The notes beneath the pieces were generated by a model. It had not been told where the DNA came from. It saw only the letters and a list, made by a program, of their open reading frames with translations, and did not search any database. This document shows, one piece after another, positions 16,813 through 26,728 of a stretch of DNA of 64,000 nt. Position 1 is the stretch's first letter. Each line of letters begins with the position of its first letter. This DNA is from Marinobacter sp. BGYM27 (GTDB lineage Bacteria; Pseudomonadota; Gammaproteobacteria; Pseudomonadales; Oleiphilaceae): NCBI GenBank assembly GCA_025153445.1, contig JANZNS010000008.1, positions 1 through 64,000 on the forward strand. Direction: 5' to 3'. The position numbers and the translations under genes were made by a program.

Positions 16813-19506
16813 TTAGCTGACTGTTCCGGTGAAACGACCTTCTGTAACACCCAGGCTGACGCTTGCCACGGGTTGCCGTGCAGCCAGCTTCTCCAGAAGC
16901 GCGAGCGATACGGGAGGCAACAGCTCCCCTTCGATAATGGACTCCAGCATCCGCGCCCCGTTTTCACTGCGGGTTGCGCGGCTGCGAATGGCTTCCACCA
17001 GACCGTCTTCCAGCGTGACCACTGTGCGGTAGCGGTCACGGATCTGGTCCGCCAGCCGTTCGAGCTTGTCACCCACGATACGGTTCAGCGTGTCTTCGCC
17101 CAGCGGCAGATAAGGCACCGTTTCCATACGGGCCAGCAGTGCCGGTTTGAAGAAATCTGCCAGTATCGGATAGAGATCATCGTCCAGCGCGGCGGCGTCG
17201 AATTCGCCTTCCTGTTCCGCGTGATGCACGATGGCCTGGTAGCCAAGATTGGAGGTCATGAAGAAGACCACGTTCTGGCAGTTGATCAGCCGGCCTTCGC
17301 CGTCCGCCAGTTCGCCCTTGTCGAACGCCTGATAGAACAGGTTGAGTACTTCCGGATGCGCCTTTTCCACTTCATCCAGCAGCACGATGGAATACGGCTT
17401 CTGACGGATCGCTTCGGTCAGGATGCCGCCTTCACCAAAGCCCACGTAGCCCGGCGGTGAACCGATCAGGCGCGAGACGGTATGCTTCTCCTGATACTCC
17501 GACATATTGATGGTGGTCAGGAACTGGCGACCGCCGTACAGCAGCTCAGCCAGTTGCACCACGGTTTCGGTCTTGCCGACACCGCTGGGGCCTACCAGCA
17601 GGAAAGCGCCCATTGGCCGGCCCGGACGACGCAGGTCGGCGCGAGCGGTCAGCAGATGCTGATGCAGGGCATGAATAGCCGGATCCTGACCTTTGATATG
17701 GGCCTGCAGATGCGTCGGCAGATGAGTGATTTTCTGCAGCTCATCGGCGGTCATGCGATTGACCGGAATACCGGTCCAGTCAGCGATAACCTCGGCGATC
17801 TGACGGGTATCCACCAACGCATGGACCAGCGGCTCATCGGCTTGCAACTGCTCAAGCTCTTGCGCCAGTGCACCGGCTTCTGCGCGCAGTGTTTCAGCAT
17901 CTTTCGGAGCGTCTTCACTGTCAGCTGTCGCGGTTTCGCTGTCGTCAGCAATGACGTCTTCCGCGCCGTCGAACAGCGAGGGTTGTGCGTCTTCCGGCGC
18001 CAGCAATTGCTCGCGAACGGCAATCAGTTTTGCCACCAGTTCCCGCTGAGTTTCCCAGCGCTCTTCCAGTGCCTCGGCTTCTTCCTGAAGCATATCCACC
18101 TTGCCGGCAACGGCTTGCAAGCGTTCATCATCAGCGCCCTGCCCGAGTTGCTGCTGACGGCTGAGCAGGTCCTGCTCCATTTTTAGCTGGTGCAATTCGC
18201 TGCGAACGTGACTCAGCCGGCGTGGCGGTGTAGTCAGGTTAAGGCTGACCCGTGCTGAAGCGGTATCGAGCACGTCGATCGCCTTGTCCGGTAGCTGACG
18301 ACCGGCGATATAGCGTGCAGACAGTTCGGCGGCCGCTTTAAGTGCAGTATCATCAATCAGTACCTGATGGGCATTCTCGTATACCGGGCGCAGACCGCGC
18401 AGGATATGAACCGCCTGTTCGGTGGTCGGCTCGCCCAGGGCAACGGGCTGGAAGCGACGGCTCAGGGCCGGATCTTTCTCGAAATACTTTTTGTATTCGC
18501 GCCAGGTAGTGGCGGCAATTGTGCGCAGCTCGCCGCGAGCCAGTGCTGGCTTCAGCAGGTTGGCCGCATCGGAACCACCTTCGCTGTTGCCGGCACCGAT
18601 CAGGGTATGGGCTTCGTCAATAAACAGAATAATTGGCGTTGGTGAGTCTTTCACCGCTTCAATCACGCCTTTAAGGCGCTTCTCGAATTCGCCTTTCACG
18701 GAAGCGCCAGCCTGCAGGGCGCCCAGATCCAGCGCCCAAAGCTCAACACTTTGCAGCCGTTCCGGCACATCACCGGCGACAATGCGCAGGGCCAGCCCTT
18801 CAACAACGGCACTTTTGCCAACACCGGCATCGCCGACGACGATCGGGTTATTTTTGCGGCGACGGCATAGGATATCGATCATCTGGTCGATTTCCGGATC
18901 GCGGCACAGTACCGGATCAAATTTCTCTTCCCGTGCCAGACGGGTGAAATCCGTTGCGTAACGGGTCAGCATCGAACCTTCACCGGCATTGGCTGCCTGT
19001 GGCGCACTCTGGCTGGCGCTCTCAACCGGGGTTTCCAGCGAGCCGCGAGTCACGCTGTCGAAGGCTTTGCGCAGGTGCTCGCGATTCAGCTCAACCAGCA
19101 ACCGGCTGACTTGCGGCATCAGGTAACGATCCACATTCATCAACAGAGCAAGGAAAATGACCCCGGAGCGCAATTCGCGGTGACCAAACTCGGCAGACGC
19201 CAGCAGCCAGGCATCCTGAATCAGCTCAATCAGCAGCGGCGAAAATGACGGATACGGCTCCGCACTCTGCAGCTCGCCGTTCAGGCGTTCACCCAGCACC
19301 GGCTGCAACTGAAACGGATCAACACCCGCATTATCCAGCATCTGGCGAATATCCGAGTAAGGCGTTTCCAGCAGTTTAAAGAGCAGGTGCGCCGGTGTGA
19401 TTTCGGCACCCTGGCGGGATATGCACAATGCCGCCGAGGCTTCCATGCCCTCGCGACAGACTTCATTGAGGCGCCCAATCAGCGCAGGTAGTTCGACCCG
19501 AAGCAC
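16813..19506 (-). CDS. clpV: T6SS sheath-disassembly ATPase TssH (ClpV)
   Basis: The 897-residue protein has a Clp N-domain (about 1-150). The first AAA+ module carries GDAGVGKSAVVEG and ILFIDEAHTLIGAG. A coiled-coil middle domain with an acidic insertion follows (about 500-530). The second AAA+ module carries GPSGVGKTETVVQL and a ClpB-like C-terminal region. ClpV unfolds contracted TssB/TssC sheath for reuse. Translation is assigned to GTG at 19506: AAGGAG lies 6 nt upstream, overlapping the tssL stop TAA, and the residues that follow (LRVELPALIGRLN) match family N-termini. The ATG at 19566 would lie inside tssL. Confidence 0.96.
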   Translation of the reverse strand: MLRVELPALIGRLNEVCREGMEASAALCISRQGAEITPAHLLFKLLETPYSDIRQMLDNAGVDPFQLQPVLGERLNGELQSAEPYPSFSPLLIELIQDAWLLASAEFGHRELRSGVIFLALLMNVDRYLMPQVSRLLVELNREHLRKAFDSVTRGSLETPVESASQSAPQAANAGEGSMLTRYATDFTRLAREEKFDPVLCRDPEIDQMIDILCRRRKNNPIVVGDAGVGKSAVVEGLALRIVAGDVPERLQSVELWALDLGALQAGASVKGEFEKRLKGVIEAVKDSPTPIILFIDEAHTLIGAGNSEGGSDAANLLKPALARGELRTIAATTWREYKKYFEKDPALSRRFQPVALGEPTTEQAVHILRGLRPVYENAHQVLIDDTALKAAAELSARYIAGRQLPDKAIDVLDTASARVSLNLTTPPRRLSHVRSELHQLKMEQDLLSRQQQLGQGADDERLQAVAGKVDMLQEEAEALEERWETQRELVAKLIAVREQLLAPEDAQPSLFDGAEDVIADDSETATADSEDAPKDAETLRAEAGALAQELEQLQADEPLVHALVDTRQIAEVIADWTGIPVNRMTADELQKITHLPTHLQAHIKGQDPAIHALHQHLLTARADLRRPGRPMGAFLLVGPSGVGKTETVVQLAELLYGGRQFLTTINMSEYQEKHTVSRLIGSPPGYVGFGEGGILTEAIRQKPYSIVLLDEVEKAHPEVLNLFYQAFDKGELADGEGRLINCQNVVFFMTSNLGYQAIVHHAEQEGEFDAAALDDDLYPILADFFKPALLARMETVPYLPLGEDTLNRIVGDKLERLADQIRDRYRTVVTLEDGLVEAIRSRATRSENGARMLESIIEGELLPPVSLALLEKLAARQPVASVSLGVTEGRFTGTVS

Positions 19507-19516
19507 AGTGATCTCC

Positions 19517-20317
19517 TTATTTCGGGAGTTGATCCAGTACGCTGAGCACATCCCTGATGCGGTCATCCAGCGCTATTGAGTAAAGCGTGTAAATCGTCGC
19601 CATTGCGCCGACAAACAGACCAAACATTCCCCACAGGGGCAGCCCGTTGCGGAACCGGTTGCGAGCCGGGGTGACGTTGTCCAGTGCGTGGCCAAGGGTG
19701 TTACTGTCAGGCTCGCCCCGGAAATGTTCGATCTGGCTGTAAAGGCCGGCGATAATCCGTTCGTATTCGTCACGTCCGTTATCCATCACCTTGTAACGAC
19801 CCTCAAAGCCGAGGCACAGCGCCAAGTAGATGAACTCAAGCATGTCCCTGTAACGCTCGGGCTCCTGCTCCATCCGTGACAGGATGGCGAATACCTTTTC
19901 ACCACCCCAGGTTTCATTGTGGAAGCGGGACAGCAGCGAGGTCTGTGACCAGATGCTGTGGGCGCCCCAATCGGTGCCCAGCACGGCTTCATCAATGAAC
20001 GCACACAACACGTACCGGTAGGCCACAACCGTTGGGCGTTCATAGCCCTGCTCGATCAGCTCCCGGTCAATATCGGTGATTTCATCGACAACCTGCTGAT
20101 AGAGCGACATCACCTGATTGAAATCCGCCAGCCGACGCACACGGATCACCAGACCCAGTAACGGCGTTGCGGCGTCTACCAGACGATTGCCTTCGAAGCC
20201 TCGCAGCTGGAAGGTTTCATCGGCGGTACCCCGTGATGCTTCCGCAGGCTCATCAAACAGGTATTGGCTGAATGCATCCTCATTCCGTGGCGCTTCCATT
20301 ACGCTTGCCTCTGCCAT
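19517..20317 (-). CDS. tssL: T6SS membrane-complex protein TssL (DotU/IcmH)
   Basis: The 266-residue protein carries the DotU domain (LVIRVRRLADFNQVMSLYQQ; YRYVLCAFIDEAVLGTDWG) and one C-terminal transmembrane helix (LPLWGMFGLFVGAMATIYTL). It ends shortly after the helix without an OmpA-like peptidoglycan-binding domain, so it is the short TssL type and anchoring must come from elsewhere. It binds TssM and the baseplate. It is tightly packed between tssK (3 bp) and tssH. Confidence 0.96.
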   Translation of the reverse strand: MAEASVMEAPRNEDAFSQYLFDEPAEASRGTADETFQLRGFEGNRLVDAATPLLGLVIRVRRLADFNQVMSLYQQVVDEITDIDRELIEQGYERPTVVAYRYVLCAFIDEAVLGTDWGAHSIWSQTSLLSRFHNETWGGEKVFAILSRMEQEPERYRDMLEFIYLALCLGFEGRYKVMDNGRDEYERIIAGLYSQIEHFRGEPDSNTLGHALDNVTPARNRFRNGLPLWGMFGLFVGAMATIYTLYSIALDDRIRDVLSVLDQLPK

Positions 20318-20320
20318 GTT

Positions 20321-21655
20321 CTAGCTCCTGATTGCCCAGAATTGCATTTCAATGCCCGGGAACTCACCGGCCACGTGGAAGGCGAAACCGCTGCCATTTT
20401 CCAGCATCTGCCATGCCTGACTGCGGGCATCAAGCTGGAAGTAGGTAAATCCGGCGTGATAAGGCAACTGACGCGGTGCCACCGGCAGCGCCACCAACGG
20501 GATACCCGGCAGCTGCAGGCTGATCAGATCGCGAATCTTCTCGACCGATGCCACCTTGCACTGCTGGGTAAACTGCTTGCGCAGATCGTCGGTCGGCATG
20601 TCGGCGCGCACCGCAAGAATGAACTCCGCCTGACCAATCAGCTGGGTATCCTGGATCGGCGCGACCGTGAGGCCGTACTGGCGCTGCTGTAACTGGATCG
20701 CCATTGCCCGTGGCTCCAGTACTGTGCTCAGTGACTGGCGCAGTACCTGCATCAGGGGCGCGAATGACGCCTCCGGCAGATCGTGATCGTAGGCGGTGTA
20801 TTCCTGCGGCAAACGGTTTTCGTCGGTAAAGGTCACCAGCTCGCCACACAGTTCCAGCAGCGCTTCGTACAGGCGCTCCGGATGCAGCTGCCGCAGACGG
20901 GCCAAATGCATGAATCGCGGATGCGCGCGGTTGAGCATTTGCAGCAACATGAAATCCGATACGTCCGCGACACCGCCCTGATTGGGGGAGCCGACACGCT
21001 CGGCAATATTGCGGGCACGTTCACGCATCAAGCCGGCCATTTCACCGACAAACCGCTGAAGCTTGGGTGCTGCGCGGACGCTGACCATGGTTGGAATAAA
21101 GCTCGGATCCATGACCAGACTGCCGTCCGGACGCTTCTCCAGAATCCGACCGATGGCTAACGTGGCGTAGGCGCTGCGATCATCCCGCTCCAGCATCAGC
21201 CGAGGATTGACCTTGGCGACATCAATCGCATGGGCATCGCCGTCGATTGAATGCAGATCGCGAATTTCTGCCGTTTGCGAACGGAAGCGGCCTGATACGC
21301 CGGATTCCGGCCACTCGACTTCCGCCAGACTCTCGGTGCCCAACGGCAGTGCCAGGTAGACCACCTGATTGGCAACCGAGGCATCAGTGATTTCCATCGG
21401 CGCCGGCATGACATCTTCTTCCGGCAGGCTGAAACGGGTGCCGTCGGGGAACAACCCGTGCGCCCGAACCAGACCGATCCGCCCGAAGGTCAGATACTCT
21501 TCGTTCAACTGCAGATCGCTGAAGCCATAGAGAAAATCAGACACGGCCTGGGCGCGCTCGTTGATCTGGTGCTCCAGATAACGCTGCTGCTGCTGAAAGT
21601 GCTGCGGCTTGATGAACAGGCCATCACTCCACACCACGCGGTTATGTACTGACAT
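20321..21655 (-). CDS. tssK: T6SS baseplate protein TssK
   Basis: The 444-residue product shows the TssK N-terminal signature (RVVWSDGLFIKPQHFQQQQR) and the conserved region PAPMEITDASVANQVVYLAL. TssK forms trimers that link the TssF/TssG baseplate wedges to TssL and TssM in the inner membrane. Length and spacing (2 bp after tssJ) are normal for the family. Confidence 0.97.
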   Translation of the reverse strand: MSVHNRVVWSDGLFIKPQHFQQQQRYLEHQINERAQAVSDFLYGFSDLQLNEEYLTFGRIGLVRAHGLFPDGTRFSLPEEDVMPAPMEITDASVANQVVYLALPLGTESLAEVEWPESGVSGRFRSQTAEIRDLHSIDGDAHAIDVAKVNPRLMLERDDRSAYATLAIGRILEKRPDGSLVMDPSFIPTMVSVRAAPKLQRFVGEMAGLMRERARNIAERVGSPNQGGVADVSDFMLLQMLNRAHPRFMHLARLRQLHPERLYEALLELCGELVTFTDENRLPQEYTAYDHDLPEASFAPLMQVLRQSLSTVLEPRAMAIQLQQRQYGLTVAPIQDTQLIGQAEFILAVRADMPTDDLRKQFTQQCKVASVEKIRDLISLQLPGIPLVALPVAPRQLPYHAGFTYFQLDARSQAWQMLENGSGFAFHVAGEFPGIEMQFWAIRS

Positions 21656-21657
21656 GA

Positions 21658-22188
21658 TTATTCATCCGCCTTCTGCATGATCACATCGCGATCACGCAGG
21701 TTAATCAGGATGTGATACCGGCCGCCGATCGGATCGACCTTGACCACTTTTTTCCACTGGGACTGGTTGGGATAGGCGTAAAAGGCGATGACACCAACAT
21801 AACGGGTATCGGAATCCAGCTCGGCTGACTCGATATATTTATACTGGCCCGGCAGCATGGTGTAGTCGCTGTGGTCGATGTAGTTGTTACCCAGCGAGTC
21901 TTCCAACTCGGTCAACAGCTGATCGAAATCCGCCGCCATGATCCGCGAACTGTCTTCCATCTCGATCACCTGGAAGTTGATCGGTGTGGGCTGCATGGCT
22001 TCGTTAGGGTTCACATCCGGCTCTGCCAGAATGGTAAGGTCCATGGTGCTCGGCAGATCCTCCGGCTCACCGACCGGAATATCAGGGTTCCAGAGTACTT
22101 TCGCAGTCTTGGTGACAGCGTTGTAAGGCGTACTGCAGCCGGCAAGGCCCAGCACAACACACAGCAAGATCCATTTGCGATAATTCAC
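21658..22188 (-). CDS. tssJ: T6SS outer-membrane lipoprotein TssJ (VasD)
   Basis: The 176-residue lipoprotein has a short signal peptide with lipobox LAGC (cysteine at about residue 18) and the TssJ beta-sandwich pattern, including SAELDSDTRYVGVIAFY. TssJ is anchored in the outer membrane and binds the periplasmic domain of TssM. Its start overlaps the tagH stop by 4 bp, showing translational coupling. Confidence 0.95.
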   Translation of the reverse strand: MNYRKWILLCVVLGLAGCSTPYNAVTKTAKVLWNPDIPVGEPEDLPSTMDLTILAEPDVNPNEAMQPTPINFQVIEMEDSSRIMAADFDQLLTELEDSLGNNYIDHSDYTMLPGQYKYIESAELDSDTRYVGVIAFYAYPNQSQWKKVVKVDPIGGRYHILINLRDRDVIMQKADE

Positions 22189-23516
22189 AGCATCGACTCC
22201 CTTTGTAGCTGACGTAAATGATGATCGTAGGCCTGTTCAAACACTTCCTCGAAGAGCCGCTCAAAGCCGCGTTGGCGACTGGAACTCAGCTCGTCGTAGT
22301 AGTGTTGATACATTGCCCAGGCCCAGGCAGGTTCGCTTTCGCCGGTTTGCAGCCCGCGGCGGTAACCGTGGAAACGGCGCAGCAGGTTGTCCGGTGAAAA
22401 GGCCCTCAGAATGGCATCCAATGCCTCGCTGATGGCGGCCTGGGTGGCCTGTTGGTGATGTCGCAACCCGGTCAGGCTTTCGGTGACTGCCGCAGGGGCA
22501 GACAGATGCACCGGGCTACGCTCGCTGGCAAACAGGGTCTGCATAGCGGCTTCGTAGTCCTGACCCAGTCGTAACGGGTTGTCTTCAATCGGCTGCAGGC
22601 GTGTACGCAATGCCTGGTGCCGGGTATCTTCGTTCTGATGCAGGTCGAGCAGGCCCGCCACTGTCGCTTTCAGCGTCTGGCCCGCTTCTTCCAGAAACAG
22701 CCGCATATCATCGCTATCCTGAAAGCTCAGATCGGTCTCCATCCCCCGCAGCAGCGGCGCGCCACTGATGTGCTTGCGGCTATGCTCGTCGTATTCATGA
22801 TCTGCCGGTACAGACGCCATCGTTCCCTGATGCTCCGACATGGGTTTTTTCCCTCCGTTTAGAACTGGCAATCCCAGCGCCACATCACGGTCGTCGCGAC
22901 CGTCTTCCCGGGACGCCGGTTTACCGCCGCGCCACTGCGGGTTGTCCGCGAGCAGGCGGCTGGTTTCGTCTTCCTTTTGTTCCGGTTTAACCGGACGTGG
23001 ATCAATGCCTTCCAGCGGATCACGCTGTTCCCGCTCACTGATAGCCGGCTGCAGGCCGGTCAGCGGATCGGTACGCACAATGCCATCGGTATTACCCTGA
23101 TGCAGCTCGCCTTCGCTCAGGTGCATCATCGAATGATCGTCTTGCTCGCCTGCAAGCTGAGATGAACCGGCATCTGTGGCCGAAAACATCCGCGCCTGCA
23201 CCTGATAGCGGCCGAGCCGGATAATGTCACCTTCTGACAGGCGGGCCCGGCGCCCACGACCAACCGGCAGGCTGGCACTGTTGATATAGGTACGTCCGGA
23301 GCGGTCAATCAGGCAGTACTCGCCGTCGATAAAGCGAATTTCTGCATGGCCGGAGACCACGCCGGTGCGGTGCGGCGACAGCTTCCAGGTATCGCTCGCA
23401 GCCGAGCCGATGGAGCCGCCCCTGGTGCTGAATTCACACTGGATGTCAGCACCACCGGAGACTTCCCGGGGATTGCTGATGGTCAGTTTCAGACTGTGTT
23501 GCTGGGCTGCCGACAT
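22185..23516 (-). CDS. tagH: T6SS FHA-domain protein TagH
   Basis: The 443-residue protein has an N-terminal forkhead-associated domain (about 1-110; VSGHAEIRFIDGEYCLIDRS, then YINSASLPVGRGRRARLSEG). A charged disordered linker (about 125-250) precedes the helical TagH C-terminal domain (about 270-440). FHA proteins bind phosphothreonine in T6SS post-translational control. No PpkA-type kinase or PppA phosphatase gene is in this locus, so a partner kinase would be elsewhere or the domain acts as a scaffold. The context equals VCA0112. Confidence 0.92.
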   Translation of the reverse strand: MSAAQQHSLKLTISNPREVSGGADIQCEFSTRGGSIGSAASDTWKLSPHRTGVVSGHAEIRFIDGEYCLIDRSGRTYINSASLPVGRGRRARLSEGDIIRLGRYQVQARMFSATDAGSSQLAGEQDDHSMMHLSEGELHQGNTDGIVRTDPLTGLQPAISEREQRDPLEGIDPRPVKPEQKEDETSRLLADNPQWRGGKPASREDGRDDRDVALGLPVLNGGKKPMSEHQGTMASVPADHEYDEHSRKHISGAPLLRGMETDLSFQDSDDMRLFLEEAGQTLKATVAGLLDLHQNEDTRHQALRTRLQPIEDNPLRLGQDYEAAMQTLFASERSPVHLSAPAAVTESLTGLRHHQQATQAAISEALDAILRAFSPDNLLRRFHGYRRGLQTGESEPAWAWAMYQHYYDELSSSRQRGFERLFEEVFEQAYDHHLRQLQRESML

Positions 23517-23521
23517 GATGA

Positions 23522-24538
23522 TTACCGCCTGATCTGAATGCGAACGGGTTGTTGAGGCTCACCCGCTACTGGATTTACGAATGAGTTCCAACCGAGACGC
23601 ACGTCTGCGCCCAACTGAATCGGGAAGACGTCCTCCGGCCGAATGACCAGCTCAAGGTCGTAAGCGAGTTGTTCGCGCATGGTGAATTCCACCAACTTGA
23701 CCAGCTTGCTGTGATCTCGGCCATTGGGCAGAAAATCAGCAAAGCGCTCACGGGTCAGCTCCTTCAACCGGAGGATGAATTTGCCGCTGCGGTCACGGAT
23801 ACGTGAGCCAATCAAGGTGTCTTCCCCCAATCGGGCATTGTTGCCGCCCAAACGGGTTTGCTGGTCTTCCGGGATATCCACTTTGCGCAGCACCCAAGGT
23901 TCGATTTCCACGTCAGCAAGATCGAAACAGTGCGCGACAATACCGCTGACCACTTCCGGCGACCGGCTGCGGCCGGCCATCAGCCCGGCATAGGCCATCA
24001 TCTTCGACCAGTTGATTGGGGTGTCGCCCCGCAGGTCACGGTCGCCCAGACCTACCAGCGAAAAGATGTGTTCCGAGAACGCATCTGTCGCACCCGGCTG
24101 AAACCGCACGTAATAGCGATACTTGCGCCATACCCGATGAAACAGCGTGACCAACCGGTGATTGAAGAAGTCCAGGAAGTAGCGGCGAATACCGGTGTTC
24201 TGACCTTGCTCCCAGGCCAGATCTTCCAGGTAGTAACCCGGCAGAGGCGACTGCGAGCCGTGCAGCCCGAGGAAGCTGACTTCCATCTGATAAGGCGCGT
24301 ATTCGTGCTCTGGCAACACCGCTGACAGCACATCGCTACCGGGAAAGCCAAGGCTCGCCGTCGATGAGAAGCGGATACGCTCATTCTGCGGTGCTTCATC
24401 CGTCGATCGCTCGAGGTCGTCCCCGTGCAGGCGATGGATAAGATCAACCAGCTGAAAAAAACTGTAGCGGCGCGCATCCCCTAGAACGGGCTGCAGGCCG
24501 ACTACATCAGGGGCTGCTGCCCGGTCTGCAACGTCCAT
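23522..24538 (-). CDS. tssG: T6SS baseplate protein TssG
   Basis: The 338-residue protein matches TssG (RYSFFQLVDLIHRL at the start, EVSFLGLHGSQSPLPGYYLE, then HRVWRKYRYYVRFQPG). Two TssG copies... one TssG and two TssF form each baseplate wedge with TssE and TssK. The gene overlaps tssF by 37 bp. Confidence 0.95.
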   Translation of the reverse strand: MDVADRAAAPDVVGLQPVLGDARRYSFFQLVDLIHRLHGDDLERSTDEAPQNERIRFSSTASLGFPGSDVLSAVLPEHEYAPYQMEVSFLGLHGSQSPLPGYYLEDLAWEQGQNTGIRRYFLDFFNHRLVTLFHRVWRKYRYYVRFQPGATDAFSEHIFSLVGLGDRDLRGDTPINWSKMMAYAGLMAGRSRSPEVVSGIVAHCFDLADVEIEPWVLRKVDIPEDQQTRLGGNNARLGEDTLIGSRIRDRSGKFILRLKELTRERFADFLPNGRDHSKLVKLVEFTMREQLAYDLELVIRPEDVFPIQLGADVRLGWNSFVNPVAGEPQQPVRIQIRR

Positions 24539-26280
24539 GTATACCGTTCCTGGTTTTCAGAATTCACCACATCCAGTAGGTGAAATGCATTGATGCTGGC
24601 GTATAGCGCAAAAAACTGACTGAGCACCGTGCCAAACAGGTAGAGATCGCCTTCCGAGGCAAACGCTGATTGATCCAGTGTCAGTGTCGATTGAATACCG
24701 CGCACCGGCAGACCGCGATACATCCGATCAACCGGTTTGGTCTCAATCCCGGATATGCCGGCAAGCCGCTGCTGGGATACCCGTTCGGCCTGGCGATCCA
24801 CCAGTGCCTTGAAGTCATAGACCCGCAGCACAGAGCGCAACGCGTCCACATCCAGCAACGAGAGATAGTTCAGTGACAGGTTCGACACCAGTGTCCACTG
24901 TAAACTGCCATCCAGCGTCGGGCGCAATGTCGGCGTCGGCCGGGTTACGTTCCGGAACGAGGCAAACGCTGGCGTACTCTGGGTTGCTTCACAAATATCG
25001 CCCACCGCCAGCTGTGCCGGCAGTTGCCGGTTGGTGCAGGTCAATGTCAGCGAGATCGCTTCATTCTGGTTGAGGCAGGTGCTTTCATCCCCGCGTACAA
25101 ACGAAATGAAGTGATCAAAGCCATCACCGCGCACACTGTCTTTCACCCGCATGCGGTAATACAGCGCCGTACGGTCGTGATCGCGCTCGATCTGGTGTTG
25201 AAAACTCTCGAATGCGTTGTAGATGCGCGGTTCGCCACGCGGTCGGCCGGGACTGCTGTCCAGCCAGCCTTCTACCTGATCCACGCTGAAAATTTCATAG
25301 TGAGACGCAAACCGGCTCGACGGCTGCATCCGGTATTCGGTCTGACGGCCATTGAGATCAATGGGATCCGCCTCATGCTCGAACAGGTTGATCGCCGGCG
25401 CGCAGTACAATTGAAAGCTGTCTTCACGCACCTTGGCATCCGGCGGTAATGTCCGGTTAAAACGGAATTTGATCTTCAGCTCGTCAGCCTGCACATTCGG
25501 CAGCAACCGACCGAGACCGGTCAGATCAATAAAGTGGAATGCCTCGGGAAAGCTGAGGTATTCCTGCAAAATCCGGTAGCCCGGGTAGGCGTTCTTGGGG
25601 TAAGGCAGCAAGCCTTCATCCTTACCGAAACCGACCGGCTTGAGGCAGTCTTTTGGCAGCGACAGGGTTACGCCGTTGACTTCCATTTCGGCACGGGTCA
25701 GGCAATGATTGAGCCACAGGTAAAGCGTCTGGGCGGTATAGGCATCACCTCCCAGGTACAGACGCAGGCTGTCCAGCCCAAGCTCGGACAACGGCTGATC
25801 CGTATGCAGTGCCAATGTCAGCGTGACCGTCGATACTTCGCGGGAATGCTCGGCACTGGCCTCGGCCATGGTCATCGGGTACATTTCGATATCACGGCAT
25901 GTACGAAAACGGCATTGGGTGGCGCCCCGGCGGTCACCCACCGGCCGGCTACGAACCTCAGTGTGACGCGCAATGGTCTGGCGCTCACTGATGGCATGTA
26001 ACTGGGGATCAAATCGCATAATCGTTGTGCTGGGCACCGGCCGCAAATAGTTGGGCCAGAGCATGTTCAGCAACGAATGCGTCAGCTCCGGAAATTCGTC
26101 CTCGACTTTCTCCCGCAATTTACCGGTCAGGAACGCGAAGCCTTCCAACAGGCGCTCCACATCCGGATCGGTACTCTGCTCTGACAGGAAGCGCGTCAGC
26201 TGAGGATGTGCCTCAGCAAACTCACGCCCCTGCAGACGAAGAAAGTTCAGTTCGTCTCGATAGAATCTGTTTAACTTCAC
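24502..26280 (-). CDS. tssF: T6SS baseplate protein TssF
   Basis: The protein (592 residues from GTG at 26280) begins VKLNRFYRDELNFLRLQG and continues with the TssF signature EFAEAHPQLTRFLSEQSTDP and LLEGFAFLTGKLREKVEDEFPEL. It pairs with TssG in the baseplate wedge. The GTG was chosen because it starts just after the tssE stop (26285) and the family N-terminus begins here; the frame extending to 26328 would overlap tssE with unrelated residues. The ribosome-binding site is weak (GGTG), so coupling to tssE translation is likely. Confidence 0.94.
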   Translation of the reverse strand: MKLNRFYRDELNFLRLQGREFAEAHPQLTRFLSEQSTDPDVERLLEGFAFLTGKLREKVEDEFPELTHSLLNMLWPNYLRPVPSTTIMRFDPQLHAISERQTIARHTEVRSRPVGDRRGATQCRFRTCRDIEMYPMTMAEASAEHSREVSTVTLTLALHTDQPLSELGLDSLRLYLGGDAYTAQTLYLWLNHCLTRAEMEVNGVTLSLPKDCLKPVGFGKDEGLLPYPKNAYPGYRILQEYLSFPEAFHFIDLTGLGRLLPNVQADELKIKFRFNRTLPPDAKVREDSFQLYCAPAINLFEHEADPIDLNGRQTEYRMQPSSRFASHYEIFSVDQVEGWLDSSPGRPRGEPRIYNAFESFQHQIERDHDRTALYYRMRVKDSVRGDGFDHFISFVRGDESTCLNQNEAISLTLTCTNRQLPAQLAVGDICEATQSTPAFASFRNVTRPTPTLRPTLDGSLQWTLVSNLSLNYLSLLDVDALRSVLRVYDFKALVDRQAERVSQQRLAGISGIETKPVDRMYRGLPVRGIQSTLTLDQSAFASEGDLYLFGTVLSQFFALYASINAFHLLDVVNSENQERYTWTLQTGQQPLM

Positions 26281-26284
26281 GACG

Positions 26285-26725
26285 TTACACCACGCGATAA
26301 TAGCGTCTGTCGTCCAACAGAAGGTCAATCGTGGCTCGGTCTTCCGAGGAGTCTACGCGCAGGTGTACCGTCACCTGGAAGCGCAGCTGCAAAGGGTCTG
26401 GCCCCTCTGGCAATGCCACTACATCCACCCTTTTTACCCGGGGTTCGTAGTTTTCAATGCATTGCCGGATCGCGCTGCGAATCCTGATGTTCAGATCCTG
26501 GGTCCCGAGGGTGGCATCGTTGAAGTCCACCAGCCCTAAAGCCGGTGCACTGGGACTGCTACCCGGATGGGTATTGAGCAGTCTGACCAGATGCCGCTTG
26601 ATGGAATCCACTACATTGGTGAACTCGCCCATCGCTGTCCCTGCGGGCTGGGCAGCCCGTTCGAGTCGCTCGAACAGACTGCCCCCGTTGACCTGAACAC
26701 CGTCGTCGACGGCATCCCAGTCCAC
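26285..26725 (-). CDS. tssE: T6SS baseplate protein TssE (gp25-like)
   Basis: The 146-residue protein matches the gp25/TssE family, with NVVDSIKRHLVRLLNTHPG and the conserved core IRQCIENYEPRVKRVDV containing the EPR motif. TssE nucleates sheath assembly on the baseplate. It lies 3 bp after tssC and 4 bp before tssF. Confidence 0.95.
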   Translation of the reverse strand: MDWDAVDDGVQVNGGSLFERLERAAQPAGTAMGEFTNVVDSIKRHLVRLLNTHPGSSPSAPALGLVDFNDATLGTQDLNIRIRSAIRQCIENYEPRVKRVDVVALPEGPDPLQLRFQVTVHLRVDSSEDRATIDLLLDDRRYYRVV

Positions 26726-26728
26726 GCG

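Noticed and set aside
16803-17072. N-terminal extension of vasH
   Set aside because: It lies entirely inside tssH in another frame; the ribosome-binding site and family N-terminus place the start at 16802.
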